A stretch of DNA of 64,000 bases from Rotaria socialis. Its lineage: Eukaryota > Rotifera > Eurotatoria > Philodinida > Philodinidae. Below, piece by piece: positions 25,255 to 38,118 of this stretch. The first letter of the stretch is position 1; every line of letters starts with the position of its first letter. Where the stretch lies: contig CAJNYU010002558.1 in assembly GCA_905331475.1 (NCBI GenBank), positions 1 through 64,000 of the forward strand, given 5' to 3'. Below the pieces are notes generated by a model. It saw only the letters and a list, made by a program, of their open reading frames with translations. It was not told the origin of the DNA and made no database searches. The position numbers and the translations under genes were made by a program.

Positions 25255-27669
25255 TCAATGGAAATGTTGGAGTTTCTGAAAACGTTTTAATTGTTTGTTG
25301 AATCCAATAAGTACAATGATGATAATCAGTGATGATGGTCGTATCATAGTGTGCAAACAATCGGAAAGAAAGCCTGCTACATTACGATTCTGCATAATAG
25401 TAGCAATAAATGGATGGTAGCCATCTTGATAATTTTCAGCAGCGAATGGATGGTAGTTTCGACCATATATCCATCGTGTAAAACGGTAGTATAGTATGAA
25501 AAGCTTGAAAAAGTTATACTGGACTTCATGATTAACACCGTATCTAAAAATGGAATCATTTCATTTCAGATCAATAGAATTTTAGTTAATCTTACGCTTC
25601 GATGAAACAGGAAGCAGAAATATTATTAACAAGTAGAGTACCACTAAGTGTCAATGGTGCATAAATGCCAACACGATGAATTGTTATTATTCTAGCGATA
25701 GAAATTGGATTGTTGTTTCCCGAGACAAATAAACGATGATCAAGTGTAATTTTTGATGCTGGTAGAAAAGCTACGGTCATGTTGAATGACAGAGACGATG
25801 GAATCAATGTTTGAATCAAATGAGCCGCTGTCATACTAATTGATTGGCCGTCGATTGTGGTAAATGTATAGAACAAAGCTACGTCGAATATGTGAGACAA
25901 AAAAAATTATAGTCGAAATTGAAAAACTTGAAAAATGCGTGAAATGCACGAAAAAAGAATTATTCGAAAAACGATGTACGATTATTTTTGGGCCAAATAG
26001 AAACGTTGTTTATACTCACAAGGACTGTCAATAAGAAAATTTCTCATAAATCAAATAGACTTGTTGCTTCTTGACATATGATGTCAGTTTTTAATCGAGA
26101 AGTCTAAGCAATGCATAAGAGCTATTGAAAATCAAACACACTAGTTGAGTAGTTTCAATTTTTCGAACAATAATGAATCTAATCAGATCTACAGCACTTG
26201 ACCGCGATAGTTCTGTACGAGAGTGAAAAAATGCGACTATTTCTGCAGACAAAGTATTGTTTTAAAACCTTTAGATGAGTTTTTTTTTCTTCGAACGAAT
26301 GAGAAATATCTTTCAGTGATTAAAAGAACGCTTGTCAGTACAATTCCTATGGACTTACAATGCGAAACTCACATATCGAATTTAGTCAAATATTTCAGAT
26401 TACTTAAGAGATGTTTTCTGCAAAAGATAAATTGTCTAAATAAATTTGTGTGTTAGATAATTTAAACATCTGCTACATTCTCTCTTTTTCAATTGCATGT
26501 TGTTTTAACGAGCGACTATTTGAATGATTTTGAAAGATTCTATGAACCTCTGGAATGAAATCTTCTAAAAAAAATCCATCCCGTTTCATTGATCAAAAAC
26601 TCAACTCATCTTTATATTTTATCCTAGTAATGAGTTGTGAAAAACTGAAAATACTTGAATGGAATATTTGGATTGAAAAATAAAATTGCTCCTTAGGAAA
26701 AAGGTTTCTGCTGATTGAATTATGCAGAAGACCTGGATCGTGTCATAAGCCTTTTAAATTTATCGCCAAGAAAATCTCATACAATGGTATTTCGATGAAA
26801 ACAGTCTTGCTGTTAAAGCTTCGTTTCAAAGTGATTTTCACTAGGCTCATTAGAGAAACATTCGTCACATACGTAATTGTGAGGTCATGTAAATGAAAGC
26901 GAGGATAGAAATCCTGTCTGTCAGATTTTATAAGAGAAACTCAAATTGAGATTAGACTATGTTGATAGAAATGTACAGAATTTCAGAACCTGGAAAAGTT
27001 CCCTGTCAAATAGATAGTATTTACCTGTTGTATTAGGTTCCATATGCATAATCATAACAATTTCGTCTTCAACCATTTTTCCATTTACGCCAAGTGACCA
27101 AACTCGATCACCTGGATTTAATTTTGCGATAGGTTGGTATCCTCCGTCAACCATTCGAACAGTATCTTCACCAAAGAAACACTCGATCATGCATTGATAC
27201 TTCTTGTCCCGATTTAATACACATTTAGAATGATTCCTTGGTATAAAATTCATGAAGAACAAACCAAATTAGTATTTAGAATGGATAAACTTACGCGCAT
27301 CCGTCACACGTTGCATCTTCTGAAATAAAAAAAGAACACGAAAAAGAGTCTTGTAAAGTGAATTAATCAGGTATACTTGAGCAGGCTTCATTGTTTGTTG
27401 AAAAACCATTGCACTCACATCGAAATCCAGTCTTTATGCTCACACATTTTCTTGATTTAAGCCCACAAGCATGATAGCTGCACGGATCTATACGAAAATA
27501 ATAATTATCATTCGTAACAGATGGTACCAAGCAAAACTACCTTCACAGATACCATCATTTACGTTTACCGTATATCGACAATAACAAGTATAATTATATG
27601 AACCTTTTGATATACATGAACCTCCATAATTACATTTGACCGACGCACAGGGATTCGCAGGCTTGATAT
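25255..27669 (-). CDS. EGF-EGF-Hint (hedgehog-type autoprocessing) protein, 5' end missing
   Basis: Exons on the minus strand: 27669-27541 (EGF-like), 27487-27377 (EGF-like), 27319-27295, 27236-27025 (N-half of Hint), 25878-25596 (C-half of Hint), 25543-25255. All six are GT-AG with matching phases. Each EGF exon carries six Cys in the usual spacing (CNYGGSC, CYCRY; CGLKSRKC, CECNGFS). Hint begins at ECFFGEDTV with the nucleophilic Cys, has LNPGDRVWSL, then the TAAH motif (SMTAAHLIQT), and ends GIYAPLTLSGTLLV...SCF. That is the hedgehog/intein fold, which self-cleaves by an N-S shift. The last exon adds about 96 codons with a hydrophobic segment (SSLIIIIVLIGF). It ends at TGA, followed by ACT then TAA. 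Upstream exons with the signal peptide were not found. It is not a hedgehog, because no HH signalling domain is seen. Confidence 0.8.
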
Positions 27670-28104
27670 CTGTTTCTGAATTGATTGCAAAGGAAGAAAA
27701 TATGATTATATTTAAAGCATCAGTTATCTACATTATTTCTCTATAACATGCGTAGACTCGTCAGCCGTGTTCTTAAAATAAAACGCTGATTTTTATAAGA
27801 CTGCAAAAGCTTTGCAGCGAGTCGATGGAAATTGTAGGTGTTAAATTAGACTAAAGACTCATTTTCACAAAATGTATGGTTAGAAAAAGCTTTGCACGAA
27901 AAAGACACACGTGAAGTCTGGAAGCCTCTGTTAGGTATTTAACAATTTACTCAAAGAACCATGTGAATAAGAGATGGAAGGAGCGAGAAATTGGTATTAT
28001 AGTGATGTCGCACTCATAGATGTTCATTATTCTGGTATCGTCTTCTATTTATATTTCTTTTTCATTTCTTCATCTCTTCATCTTGTCTTTTTTTGTGTTT
28101 CTTT

Positions 28105-28160
28105 CATCTAACGGGTGCCCATAAATAATGACCCTCTCAGTATTTTGACTATAACTTTTT
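28105..28160. other. Possible solitary mariner-type end
   Basis: The string GGGTGCCCATAAATAATGAC resembles the outer end of Tc1/mariner elements. I do not see the matching opposite end, so this may be a fragment. Confidence 0.25.
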
Positions 28161-28817
28161 TTCTTTTCAGCCCTTAGACTTGGTTGTTTGCTCGAAAGAT
28201 GCGCCGTCAAATTCTCTACAAAACTTGATGAAACTGATTTCTCTAGAAAGTTAAGAAGCAAAATTCAATAAAAGATACTCAACACGTAGAAACAGACCAA
28301 CTTTCTTAATTATTTCGATTTACAATCTTTAGAGTCTTTTTTGAGCTACTCTGAAAACAAGAAAGAAAGATAAAAATGTTTTTGAGTACTTTGAAGTGCG
28401 TTCTTTCTTCTCATGTGGTTCAAAGCTATTTCAAATCAAAACAGCTCTTGAAAAACTTAAATTTTGAGAATTTACTACACAATGACCAACTTCTACTTTT
28501 TTTCACCAACTGAATTTAAGAAAGAAATTATGATGTTTACTTTAAGGCAAACTTGTGTAACTGAATCTGGTACAGGAATTGCGTCTCATCAAAATCAGAG
28601 AATTCCGAGAATCTGAGGAATAAAAGAGTTTCACCAAATGGAAAGAATCCAACCCATGAATAAGTCCAAATTGGGAATGTAATCCAAAAGGCCTACAGAA
28701 TCCACGTTATACAAGAAATATTTGAAACTGAAGAATGTTCAGGAAGTGAAAACTGCCTAGGAGCGGAAGAAAATTAAGGAATATCAAGATTTCAATAAGC
28801 CACTGAAGCTCATGAAT

Positions 28818-30677
28818 TTAAGGAATTAAAGAAACTCTCGCGCTCAAGGTATCGAAAGAAATCAAGTATACATGAGAAGAAATGTGGAAGTCAGACAAAT
28901 CCAGACATACGGCGAATTTCAAAAACTCGTATGACTGAAGGAATTTAACAACTGAAGGAACTCGAGAACTCGAAACAATATAAGAAATGAAGGAATTCAC
29001 GGAAATTGAAGGACTCCTAGGAGATACAGGATTGTGGGCGCTAGGGGTCTGTTGGTCCATACCTTCATGTTTAATATATGAAGTCCAACCTGATTCCACG
29101 GATTTTCTAAAACCTATACGAAAAAAAAAGCAATTGTACAAAGCATGGAATGTAGCGGCGGCGCATTGTTCTTCAGATTTGCATGCTCGGAAACACTTAT
29201 AATCGTCTTTTTCAGTATATTGTTGGTAGTGACCAAATAGTCTTGTATCATATTTTGTTATAACGTTTTTTCCTCCTTTCGTGAAAACGATAGCTTTTGT
29301 ATTTTTTAATTCTGGTTTTTCTCTTTCATTTTTATAAGCCGACCATGACGCGAAGATCCACAACTTCTTATCAGTCCAACCACTTGTATAGATGAACTTA
29401 CGGTCGTCTGTATGTTCACCCTCCTTCCATGAATTTGTTATCCCGTTATAATCTTCTTCAATGGGTTTTGTGTAACAGTTATGCCAATTACCATACCCAT
29501 TACAATCGGGCTGTGAATGTATCACCAGGACATAATTTAGATTTTTATTTTCGTTGTATATGTTTGTCGCATATGTTTTAGCATGATTGCTATAGCCCTT
29601 TAATTCTATATTACGAGGATTGTTGTTGTTAGGAATACACCATGCTACTATTGCATTTTTACCATGGTCTAATTCACGTAAATAAAAGTGTGAGCCGCAA
29701 TATGTATAATCAGGATGATAATACGCCGCATGTTGATCGTAACTATGTATTTTGGAAGAATAGAAAATTACGTCCCAATTAAAGTAATTAAACTTTTCTT
29801 TTAGAGTTTGTGCAGTTTCATCAGCAGATTTCCCATTGTTTGCAATTGATTTTACAATATTTCTTAATCCTAAAACTCCTTGGTCTGCTACAAATTCTTT
29901 TAAATTAGTAATTTCACTATAATATTGAATCAATTCTATTACTTCCTTTTCGAAACGAGGTGGATCGAATTCTGTCACATAATTATTTGCTTCTTCACAT
30001 ATTTTGATCAAAAGTGTAATTAATGATGCTAATTTCATTACTTTGTCACTCCATATATTAACCTTTTCTGATTCATAACGGGCGCAGTTTTTTAAAAAGT
30101 TCACTACTTCATAATTTTCGAGAAGTATTAATAGCATAGTATATATTTGATGTATTCCTTCTGTATGATCATTACACCGGGATATTATCTTAATTCTTGT
30201 TTCGTTTTTTGCTTCAATTGTTTCACGAAAATGATTAAGGAGATGCAATATTGCTTGTATTTTCGCCAAAAGGCTATCATACTTATTTTTTATTTGTGTA
30301 CATTCAACTAAAGGACCCAAACTCTGTACGTCTCTTGCGATTTCATGTAGCTTCTGTAAAATCTGATCCAGTTTCGCATCTAGATCACAAGTTGTCGGAG
30401 ATTGAAAACCAACAATTGATCCGGTCAACGAAGCTAATTTTGAGGCACCTCCAAAGACATCTTTGCCTACGGCGCTACTCATCGAGTCTAAACCCTTTGC
30501 TAATATATCTAATTGAGCTTGTGTAGCACAAGAGTCTCTTTTTTTTCTTGATAATTTGATCTCATTAAAATTGTCTGTTGGTTCCAAATTATTGGTGATG
30601 GAAAAATTGTAGTTAGGAAAACTTAATGTTGCCATTATTAATAATGCAAATTGAATGAAAATTAAATATATATTCAT
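28818..30677 (-). CDS. Secreted protein with furin site and C-terminal PAN/apple-like module
   Basis: A 619-aa frame starting with a signal peptide (MNIYLIFIQFALLIMATLS), then a dibasic furin-type site (SRKKRD, about 44-49). Next come an alpha-helical, Cys-containing region (to about 290) and a Trp/Tyr-rich region that is probably beta-structured (about 300-480). Last is a Cys-rich segment CFRACKSEEQCAAATF...NCFFF (about 495-535) resembling a PAN/apple fold. I do not recognise the family as a whole. The last 80 residues look non-coding: they translate a purine-rich GGAATT repeat, and a good splice donor (GAAG|GTATGG at 29063/29062, phase 1) precedes them. The real protein may end near residue 538 and continue in an exon I cannot find. 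The helical region and propeptide could fit an adhesive or effector role, but that is speculation. Confidence 0.7.
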   Translation of the reverse strand: MNIYLIFIQFALLIMATLSFPNYNFSITNNLEPTDNFNEIKLSRKKRDSCATQAQLDILAKGLDSMSSAVGKDVFGGASKLASLTGSIVGFQSPTTCDLDAKLDQILQKLHEIARDVQSLGPLVECTQIKNKYDSLLAKIQAILHLLNHFRETIEAKNETRIKIISRCNDHTEGIHQIYTMLLILLENYEVVNFLKNCARYESEKVNIWSDKVMKLASLITLLIKICEEANNYVTEFDPPRFEKEVIELIQYYSEITNLKEFVADQGVLGLRNIVKSIANNGKSADETAQTLKEKFNYFNWDVIFYSSKIHSYDQHAAYYHPDYTYCGSHFYLRELDHGKNAIVAWCIPNNNNPRNIELKGYSNHAKTYATNIYNENKNLNYVLVIHSQPDCNGYGNWHNCYTKPIEEDYNGITNSWKEGEHTDDRKFIYTSGWTDKKLWIFASWSAYKNEREKPELKNTKAIVFTKGGKNVITKYDTRLFGHYQQYTEKDDYKCFRACKSEEQCAAATFHALYNCFFFRIGFRKSVESGWTSYIKHEGMDQQTPSAHNPVSPRSPSISVNSFISYIVSSSRVPSVVKFLQSYEFLKFAVCLDLSDFHISSHVYLISFDTLSARVSLIP

Positions 30678-30791
30678 CTTTTATCTACAAAAAATATATT
30701 TAAAGAAAAAATAAGTTCTGTATTATTTGCTTGTCAATTATAATTCACTTTCATCTCAGTATTATATTATTATTTTCGCATGCGGAGTGTA

Positions 30792-31536
30792 CAAGGCGTT
30801 CCAAGAGTCCTTCAGAAAAGTAAATTTGTAGAATTTCACTATTTATCAAACTTAATCAACCAGTTTGTTTTTCAGATGATAGATATCACTCTAAAGTTTT
30901 TGTTTGTACGAACCAACCTCACAAATACTGTTCAAAATCGTAACTTTCGACTAAAACACCAAAACCAGTCCTTTTCCTGCTCACATTGTAGTGTTTCTCT
31001 TTCAATACCGGAATTTCTTGCTTTCTTTGCGAACTTTCATATCGATCAAATCTTCCGCTGTCGTTTATATACATCCGTTGTGATATGTCAGTGTAGAATA
31101 AGCCTAATAAAGTCAAGTTCTAAGATCACGAAGTTTACAAGATCGCTTTAACTTTTGGAACGATGACTGATGAACTGATGGGAGAAAGCCGATCTCAAGA
31201 GCTTCACGATCTTGAAACTTGACGTAATTAGGCTTATTTAGCAATGATCTATCACAACGACTGCATATAAATGACAGCGTAAGATTTGATCGATGTCACA
31301 ATAAACCCAAAAAATTCTGGTATTGAAAGAGAAACACTGTAATGTGAGCCGGAAAAGCACTGATTTTGGTGTTTTAATCGAAAATTATGATTTTGAATAG
31401 TATTTGTGAAGTTTGTCCGTACAAACAAAAACTCCAGAGTAATATTTATCATCTGAAAACAAAATTGGTTGATTAAGTTTGATGAATAGTGAAATTCTAC
31501 GAATTTAGTTTCCTGAGGGACTTTTGGAGCACCCTG
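30792..31536. mobile_element. 745-bp mariner-type MITE with TA target duplication
   Basis: The right end reads, in reverse complement, CAGGGTGCTCCAAAAGTCC, the typical Tc1/mariner-family terminus. The left end is CAAGGCGTTCCAAGAGTCC. Both are flanked by TA (30790-30791 and 31537-31538). The arms extend about 340 bp and are about 80 percent similar, with a short loop near 31150-31200. There is no transposase ORF. The four ORFs here mirror each other between the two arms. Confidence 0.85.
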
Positions 31537-31808
31537 TATATTGGAAGAGTATCGGTGTGAACTTTTATTTTAGTGCCCGTCTTCTCTGCACTCAAACTCA
31601 TTCAATCGATCTTAACTGTATATATAATCGATTTTTACATTTGCTTTGCTGTGTTATCTCTTATGTCTGCGCAAAATATACTCAATAAATAGTAGGAACT
31701 ACAAATAAATCAATGATAAATTACATTGCTAAACGCCTACTCGATTTTTTTTCGATGCCACAAGTTGATATCTCATTGAGTTAATAAAATGCATGCAATA
31801 TACTGTGA

Positions 31809-31862
31809 TGGGTATGGGCGAAACGAAGATCCACACCCACACCCACATCCACACCCTCAAGT
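31809..31862. repeat. Telomere-like hairpin element
   Basis: Short GGGTATGGGCG arm and a longer ATCCACACCCACACCCACAT arm ending CACACCCTCAAG. Confidence 0.55.
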
Positions 31863-33009
31863 ATTGAAATCTATTGAAATTTTCATACAAATTCTTTTCT
31901 TTCAGAGACGATCATTACACCCTATAAATACCATTATTAATCTACCAAATCAAAAAAAAAATAAGTCACTCGATATTTATTTCCACTTTGATTCAAATGT
32001 CTGGTACTATGCCAAATCAACATCTACAAGCAAACACAACAAATTACATAGCCCATCTGTGCACTTATTTACAAATAACATTCATTCCTATTTCATTCTT
32101 GATCAATGATCTTAACTTCTCTATAACGACCAGCACTTTTTCTATAGTAAAACAGAACAAAGAAACTCGTTTCTATCTCACTTAAGTTCATAAAAATGAT
32201 TTCTACCTTATACCAAATTAATGTGAGTAGCAAACGCAAAAATAAACTACTCAATATATAACTCAATCTCTACTTCAATTTAGATTCAACTTTTTCTCAT
32301 AAAATACACATTAGGATCTATCCTAATGAATTGGCAATATTCATTAATGAGAAAAATAAATCGAAATGAGCTACTTAAGACCTACATTCTTGTTATTACA
32401 TATTGCATAACATAAATTAAAATTGACTGTCTTAGTTACTGCATTATTAATCCTAATATAATCTACAATTAAAAACAAGACGAATCAACCCATCAATCTA
32501 TTTTTTTCATATTGTTAAAACTCTTCTATCGCTCTTATCGGAATCGCTATGAATAATAAAAAAGAAAGATTAATCGAATTCTTATATATTTTCACTTTAA
32601 TTCATAGAATTCTAATGCAGATTTCAATTTACAACATTTTTTCATATATTGTATAGACAAGTTCATTATTGTCTTAACATTAACAAAGAACACTTAATAT
32701 TTTATACAACACAAATTGATAATTTCCAAATGAATATTTATTTTATAACGAAGCAACACGGATTTTGTTTTTAAAGCTTATAGATTACTTCTAAAAAAGA
32801 GACCAATTATATGCATCTAATATCAACTCTTGCAACACTATATATTAATTATTTATCGAAGAATTAGATTATTATTGACTTTGATATCTGCATATTTCTA
32901 GAAATCACTTGAACTATATTTTAATGATAAACATGTTTCATTAAAAATGCACACCTTGTATGCAACGAAATCGATTCTTTCATAACAATCAAGTCTGCAT
33001 CCAAAAAGT

Positions 33010-33365
33010 ATTATGTGCTTAACAAACAAAGCAACTATCCCTTCAAAAAGCGTGCATTCAGAAAAAAACTTCCACCTTTCATAAGTTCCACTAACTATCT
33101 AAAACTCGAAAATTCATCATTTTCAAAAGCTTGCGTCCTCTAGGCATTGCAGTCACCATTGAAAACTAATTCTTAACATTAAATTAACATCCTCTACAAA
33201 CAGCAGCAACTATTTAAAATCAAAAACTTTCTATTGTAAAAGTTTAGCATCCTCTACAAATCGCACTCACTATCTACAACTCAAAAACTCATTCTAATAA
33301 AAAAATGACGTTCTGTACAAGTCGCAGCAAACTTAGTTAAGTCAAAATCACTTTTTGAAATCTTT
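33010..33365. repeat. Degenerate 59-60-bp tandem repeat
   Basis: Five or so units share AGCATCCTCTACAAA.CGCA followed by CAACTAT.TAAAA.TCAAAA. The clearest units are the two between about 33188 and 33306. Low-copy satellite-like array, no coding potential. Confidence 0.5.
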
Positions 33366-34628
33366 AATTGAAATAATTTAACACTAATCAACATTAAACC
33401 CAACGAAATTTTTCTTTCATAATTAACTTTAAATCTCAATCGTTCTGAAAAAATTCTAAATAATAAACTTTTAAATAAACGAAATTTTAAATTTAAATTT
33501 AGTTAAATCTATTTTGCTTATGTTCGCAAATTTCGACAGAAAATCGATTACTGAAAAGCAAAAATTGAGACTAACAGATTGAACTTGTTTACTTCTTCAA
33601 GAGATAGGTCCGTCTGTTTTTCAATTAATTGATTCATCCTCATCTTCGTTTCTCCAATAGCTAGATAACTCATCTCTCAGTCATATTTCTATCAATTCCA
33701 AAAGTTTACTGTCTCAATCACCTGGCCTAATTTTTTTTACTAACTTTCAATAGTGACTTCTATGAAATAGTTTCCTTGCCTTCGACTTCGTATTAGTATG
33801 TCGTTTTTATTTTGAAAAGTAATGAAAGACTAAATGATAACAATCTTCTTATATACAATCCTTCGTTTTCTTTTTTTTACTTGCGAAATCGGTATGTTTG
33901 GGTTTTTTCCCACTTTATGATCGGTATCTATTACATTTTATTTATGACAAAGGAGAGGAAGACCTTTTAAAGATAGCTACGATCGATTACAAAAAGGCAA
34001 TTTAAAAAGTTATCTTCTAACATGTATTTATAATACTAATCATGAAGTGGGAAAAAACAAAACGCAATTTGTATTTAAAAATCACAAAGACCCAACAAGA
34101 ATTCATCGAAATCTGTCACTATCCAAGATAAATTGAACATACATATAACACTTGTTACATGATGGTTAGCTGATTCAACGCATTCTAATTGTACGATGTA
34201 ACGAAAAATGACGAATGGAAACACTTCGTTATTACAACTATGGTTGTTTTATTTTAATAAAAAATAATAAGAAACTGGAGAAGTATGGTTACTATCACTC
34301 TCTGTGTTGATGTATTGATTCATTAATTTGATTCTTATTATAAGTTAGTATGTTAAACAAAGAAGCTGATCTAACCAGTCAATTTCTAACACTTTTGATA
34401 TAACAACACGTGGAGCAATATACACTATTATTTTAACATCAAATGTAGTTTCGAAGTTACCTCCAACTAATTTCAGCATCATACATATGAAAATATTATT
34501 GAAAAATTTCGAATTACAGCAGCAAACTATCTCAATTCATATTATCTTCAATTTATACTATCTTGCGCCAATTCATACTTTCAAAGACAAATGAATGACA
34601 CGACTTTAAATTATATTACATCGGTTAA

Positions 34629-34780
34629 GAGTGTTGGCTTAGCATTAGTATTTAGAAAATGCTAATACTTTTTGCATTAGTATTAAAATAATAAATTAAT
34701 ACTTTTGTATTAGTATTACGAGTATTAGTTAACACCTTGGTATTAGTATTTCAATAACTATTAATATAATACTAACACCC
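34629..34780. repeat. ATTAGTATT repeat with inverted ends
   Basis: The words ATTAGTATT/AATACTAAT recur about eight times in both orientations. The outer ends (GAGTGTTGGCTTAGCATTAG and ATAATACTAACACCC) are partly inverted, so this may be a worn MITE. Confidence 0.4.
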
Positions 34781-35850
34781 ATCGCAATTATATAGCTTCT
34801 TATAAATATATCAATTTAGAGTTACTCTAACTTTCTATTTATTGAGATTTCGTTTGTAACATTTATTTAAGAAAATTATTGTATTTATATCTGGCTGTGA
34901 CAGATCTACATGGATATTATTTTCAGAAACGGTAATTTCTTTTATCAAATATTGATTTTGCTTAATGGAAAGTTCACTCTTGGAATGTTGAAGGATGTGA
35001 GCGTCATATATCACGCCAATTCTATATGATAAATGTCGAAGTGAATAATTATCTTTTCGTAAAAGATGTACTACAGCTTTTCTTATTTATCCTGACTATG
35101 ATTATTTAAATATTTATCAAGCATTCTGTATTATTATGTTTGCATACATGTGCAAAAAATCAAAAAGCATTTTGATAAAATCGTTGAATATGTGTTGATT
35201 ATAGAGTCTGCAATTATATCAATTAATTCTGGTAGACTTAAACACAACTAAGAATAAAACCATAATTGATCTGTTGAACGTCGGTTTAATGGATCTCTGG
35301 TTGTGAGATAAGATGAATTACATCATTACATTATTGAAGCACCCTCGCTGATTTTATTATTTTTTCTTCATCTTTACTATATTGTACTTCGTCTTTTATG
35401 CGGTGTGATCTTCGTTCTATAATATCTCCATTCTAATATATGAACCATTTCACATAAATCACGACCGACCCTGCTCAATCGAGCTCGGCAGATCTGGCTC
35501 ATTTTAAGACATGTTGTAGAGGAAAGTATTCTATGAATTCTGACGCAAGCCGCTTCAAAAAATATTGATCGTTCAGATTTCATGAGCACTTTACTAAAAG
35601 CCCTAAAATTGACCCTAGTCATCAAGGGAGGTCCTAATGCAACAATATCTCATGAATCGCTCAATAGATTCAACTGAAATTTTGTGCATATATATATATA
35701 TATCAATGAGCTGTATGCACTATACTATTTTTGTCGGAAAATATTGAACCATTGGGATTCTCTGAATTACTCAACATTTGAAAAAAGTCACTTTTTTCGT
35801 AAATTTGGTAATTCATAACTTTTGATTACAATCATATTGAGGTCTGAAAT

Positions 35851-35902
35851 TGAGGATGTGGATGTGAGTATTTAGTCAATCTACACCCACACTCACACAC
35901 TT
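35851..35902. repeat. Telomere-like hairpin element
   Basis: TGAGGATGTGGATGTGAG arm facing CTACACCCACACTCACAC, loop about 13 bp. Confidence 0.55.
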
Positions 35903-36087
35903 CGTGGTACGCGCGTCAAAGCTGCTAGCACGGTGAATTGGTTTTCTGGCTTGGTCTGGTCTAGCTTGAAATACTTGCAGACAGAAGGTCAGGCTGATAG
36001 CTCTGTTATGTATGAAAGGATTCATACATTCACTTTTCCTGTATACAATAAATTCTTTTTAACTAGATAGATCGTAAAATTTCTCAA

Positions 36088-36147
36088 CTTGAGGGTGTGG
36101 GTGTGTGGGTGCGACTAAAGAGTGTAACAAGACGCACACCCACACCC
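36088..36147. repeat. Telomere-like hairpin element
   Basis: CTTGAGGGTGTGGGTGTGTG arm, loop AAAGAGTGTAAC, and GCACACCCACACCC arm. The loop word AAAGAGTGTAAC recurs inverted in the copy at 44131, so the interiors share ancestry. Confidence 0.65.
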
Positions 36148-36149
36148 AA

Positions 36150-38118
36150 ATTTTAAAGTTTTCATCTGAAGCCATAGCTTTCCACATGCCATCTAACCTA
36201 ACCTTCTGAAATGCGCAGCTTTTTAGGAAAAGCAAAAATTCCAGAATGCATACCTGGAGTGCTAGGCAAATGCTAATATTTGCTAGAAATACTGGAAATC
36301 GCATAACGTCGTTATTTTACATAAGCGTAGGTTCCTTTCCGTGAGTCATTGAATACAAATCATTGAAATCGACAACTTTTGTAGCAATCACAATCTTCTA
36401 GAATGTATCCCTCGAGTATTACAGGGATGAAAAGTTCAGCAAGGGACTGCATGATGCCCATAGTATCATCGAACACACGCCAATTCATCATTTGAAGGAC
36501 ACAACGTAGGGTTCCTTTTGAGGGTTTACTTCTGATAATCTCCGATTCTGTAGAATACTAGTCACAATTCTAATTGCTTTTATATAGGACTCTGATTTAA
36601 CGTCAAAGTACATTCCATAGAACGCCATTTTTGAACGCACAGTTATATTTATGACAATTGTATGTCACGAGCGTATCGTGAACTAGGATATGAAATAGCT
36701 TGGAATTCAATATGAAACCATACAAATAAGTTACTTCATTCGCTCTATTGCAATCAGGGTGATGTCAATCAACTTGTTTTCCATCTTTCCTTAACCCAAG
36801 TAATGTGCATGAACAAATACCACTCCTAAATTCTATAGAATGTGTTCACGTATAAAATTTGATCGAATTTTTGAAATTGTATACTGTGTTTATTATAAGC
36901 AACAAAAGTATTTGTAAGATACTCTTGACATTTCATACAATTTTGACGAGAGCTAATCGACTCTGAGGGATTCGAATCCGGGATCAGCTTCCCAAAATTG
37001 TATTATTAGATTTATTTGGGATTATGAAAGTTTTTCGGAGAAGATATTTCACCGAATGCATTGGTTGATCAGTGGCACAAACCATTGAATGTAAACAATT
37101 CAAGTACATAGTTATATAATTGTTCAATTATTAAATAGTATGTACGTCACTCATTCGTGTTCAATTTATTAGATGTGCCTTGCAGCAATGCATAAACATA
37201 GTATTTCATAAAAGGCAATAAAAACAACTAAAACAAGGAAAGTAATTCGCGTAACTTAGGCTAACACACACAGAAATAAAATTTCGATAGCGCGAATTTC
37301 AACTATCAACAATTTCACTAAATTCACCTCATCGTGGTCAATACACATCCACTAACACCTCAAGAGATCCTATGCATACGTCTTCCATAGTACCCACAGT
37401 GAATCAGATAATGATATACCCTATTATAGGCTATGCTAGCAGTAAATCAACCGTTCATTTCCATTTGTACATATATATATTTACTGATCACTTTTCTTTG
37501 TCTCTGATCTGTTAGGTTCTTATTTATTTCTGTTCTTGTTGAAGCAAATGAACTAAATATTGAAATTCATTGACTTCTTCTCCTTCTCATATACTTTAAC
37601 AGGCAACAGTCGGTGTAGTTTTAATTGACTAAATTAAGATTTATATGAGATATAGACTGCTCGAATCTATCATTAGTGGAATGGAAACATCCTTTTCTGG
37701 CCAATTCTAGCATTGAATACTATGAATGGCTTAGCTTACATGACGTTCAATCCGAAAATAATCATCAGTTGCATAATGTCACACAAGATAGCTTTGGAAA
37801 ATGTTTTTTATAATATTATTAGACAAGATCGAAAATAATGTCAATTTGAAAGCAAACGAAAGAAATCAAAGAAAGAACTACTAATGAACCATCATGGCAC
37901 TGGTCATTACACTCTATAACTCATAATCTAGAAATATTATCTTAATTATTCCGTGGTTCTTACATACCAATGACAATATTCAATTTTAAATCAATACAAT
38001 AATATATAGCTGTTCAATCACTATATGATAATTTCATTAATTAAAATTCAACGAAAATAAACAAGTTTCAATAAAATAGTAGCAAAGAAGAAAAAGAAAC
38101 GTGAATACGAAGTTCCAG
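36150..38118. other. Intergenic region, no gene seen
   Basis: AT-rich DNA between a telomere-like hairpin and the Rep gene. A tRNA T-arm-like string (GGGATTCGAATCCGGGATC at about 36968-36986) is present without a complete tRNA fold. Nothing else recognisable. Confidence 0.5.

Larger units (their letters stand above)
31870..35840. other. Long AT-rich region without a supported gene
   Basis: About 4 kb of very AT-rich sequence. Open frames are short and have no domain character. Recognisable content is limited to a degenerate 59-60-bp tandem repeat (about 33010-33365), an ATTAGTATT repeat (34629-34780), and an AT microsatellite at 35685-35703. Confidence 0.6.

Noticed and set aside
36960-36995. 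GGATTCGAATCC as a tRNA T-loop
   Set aside because: The word is palindromic and nothing else of a tRNA is present on either strand.
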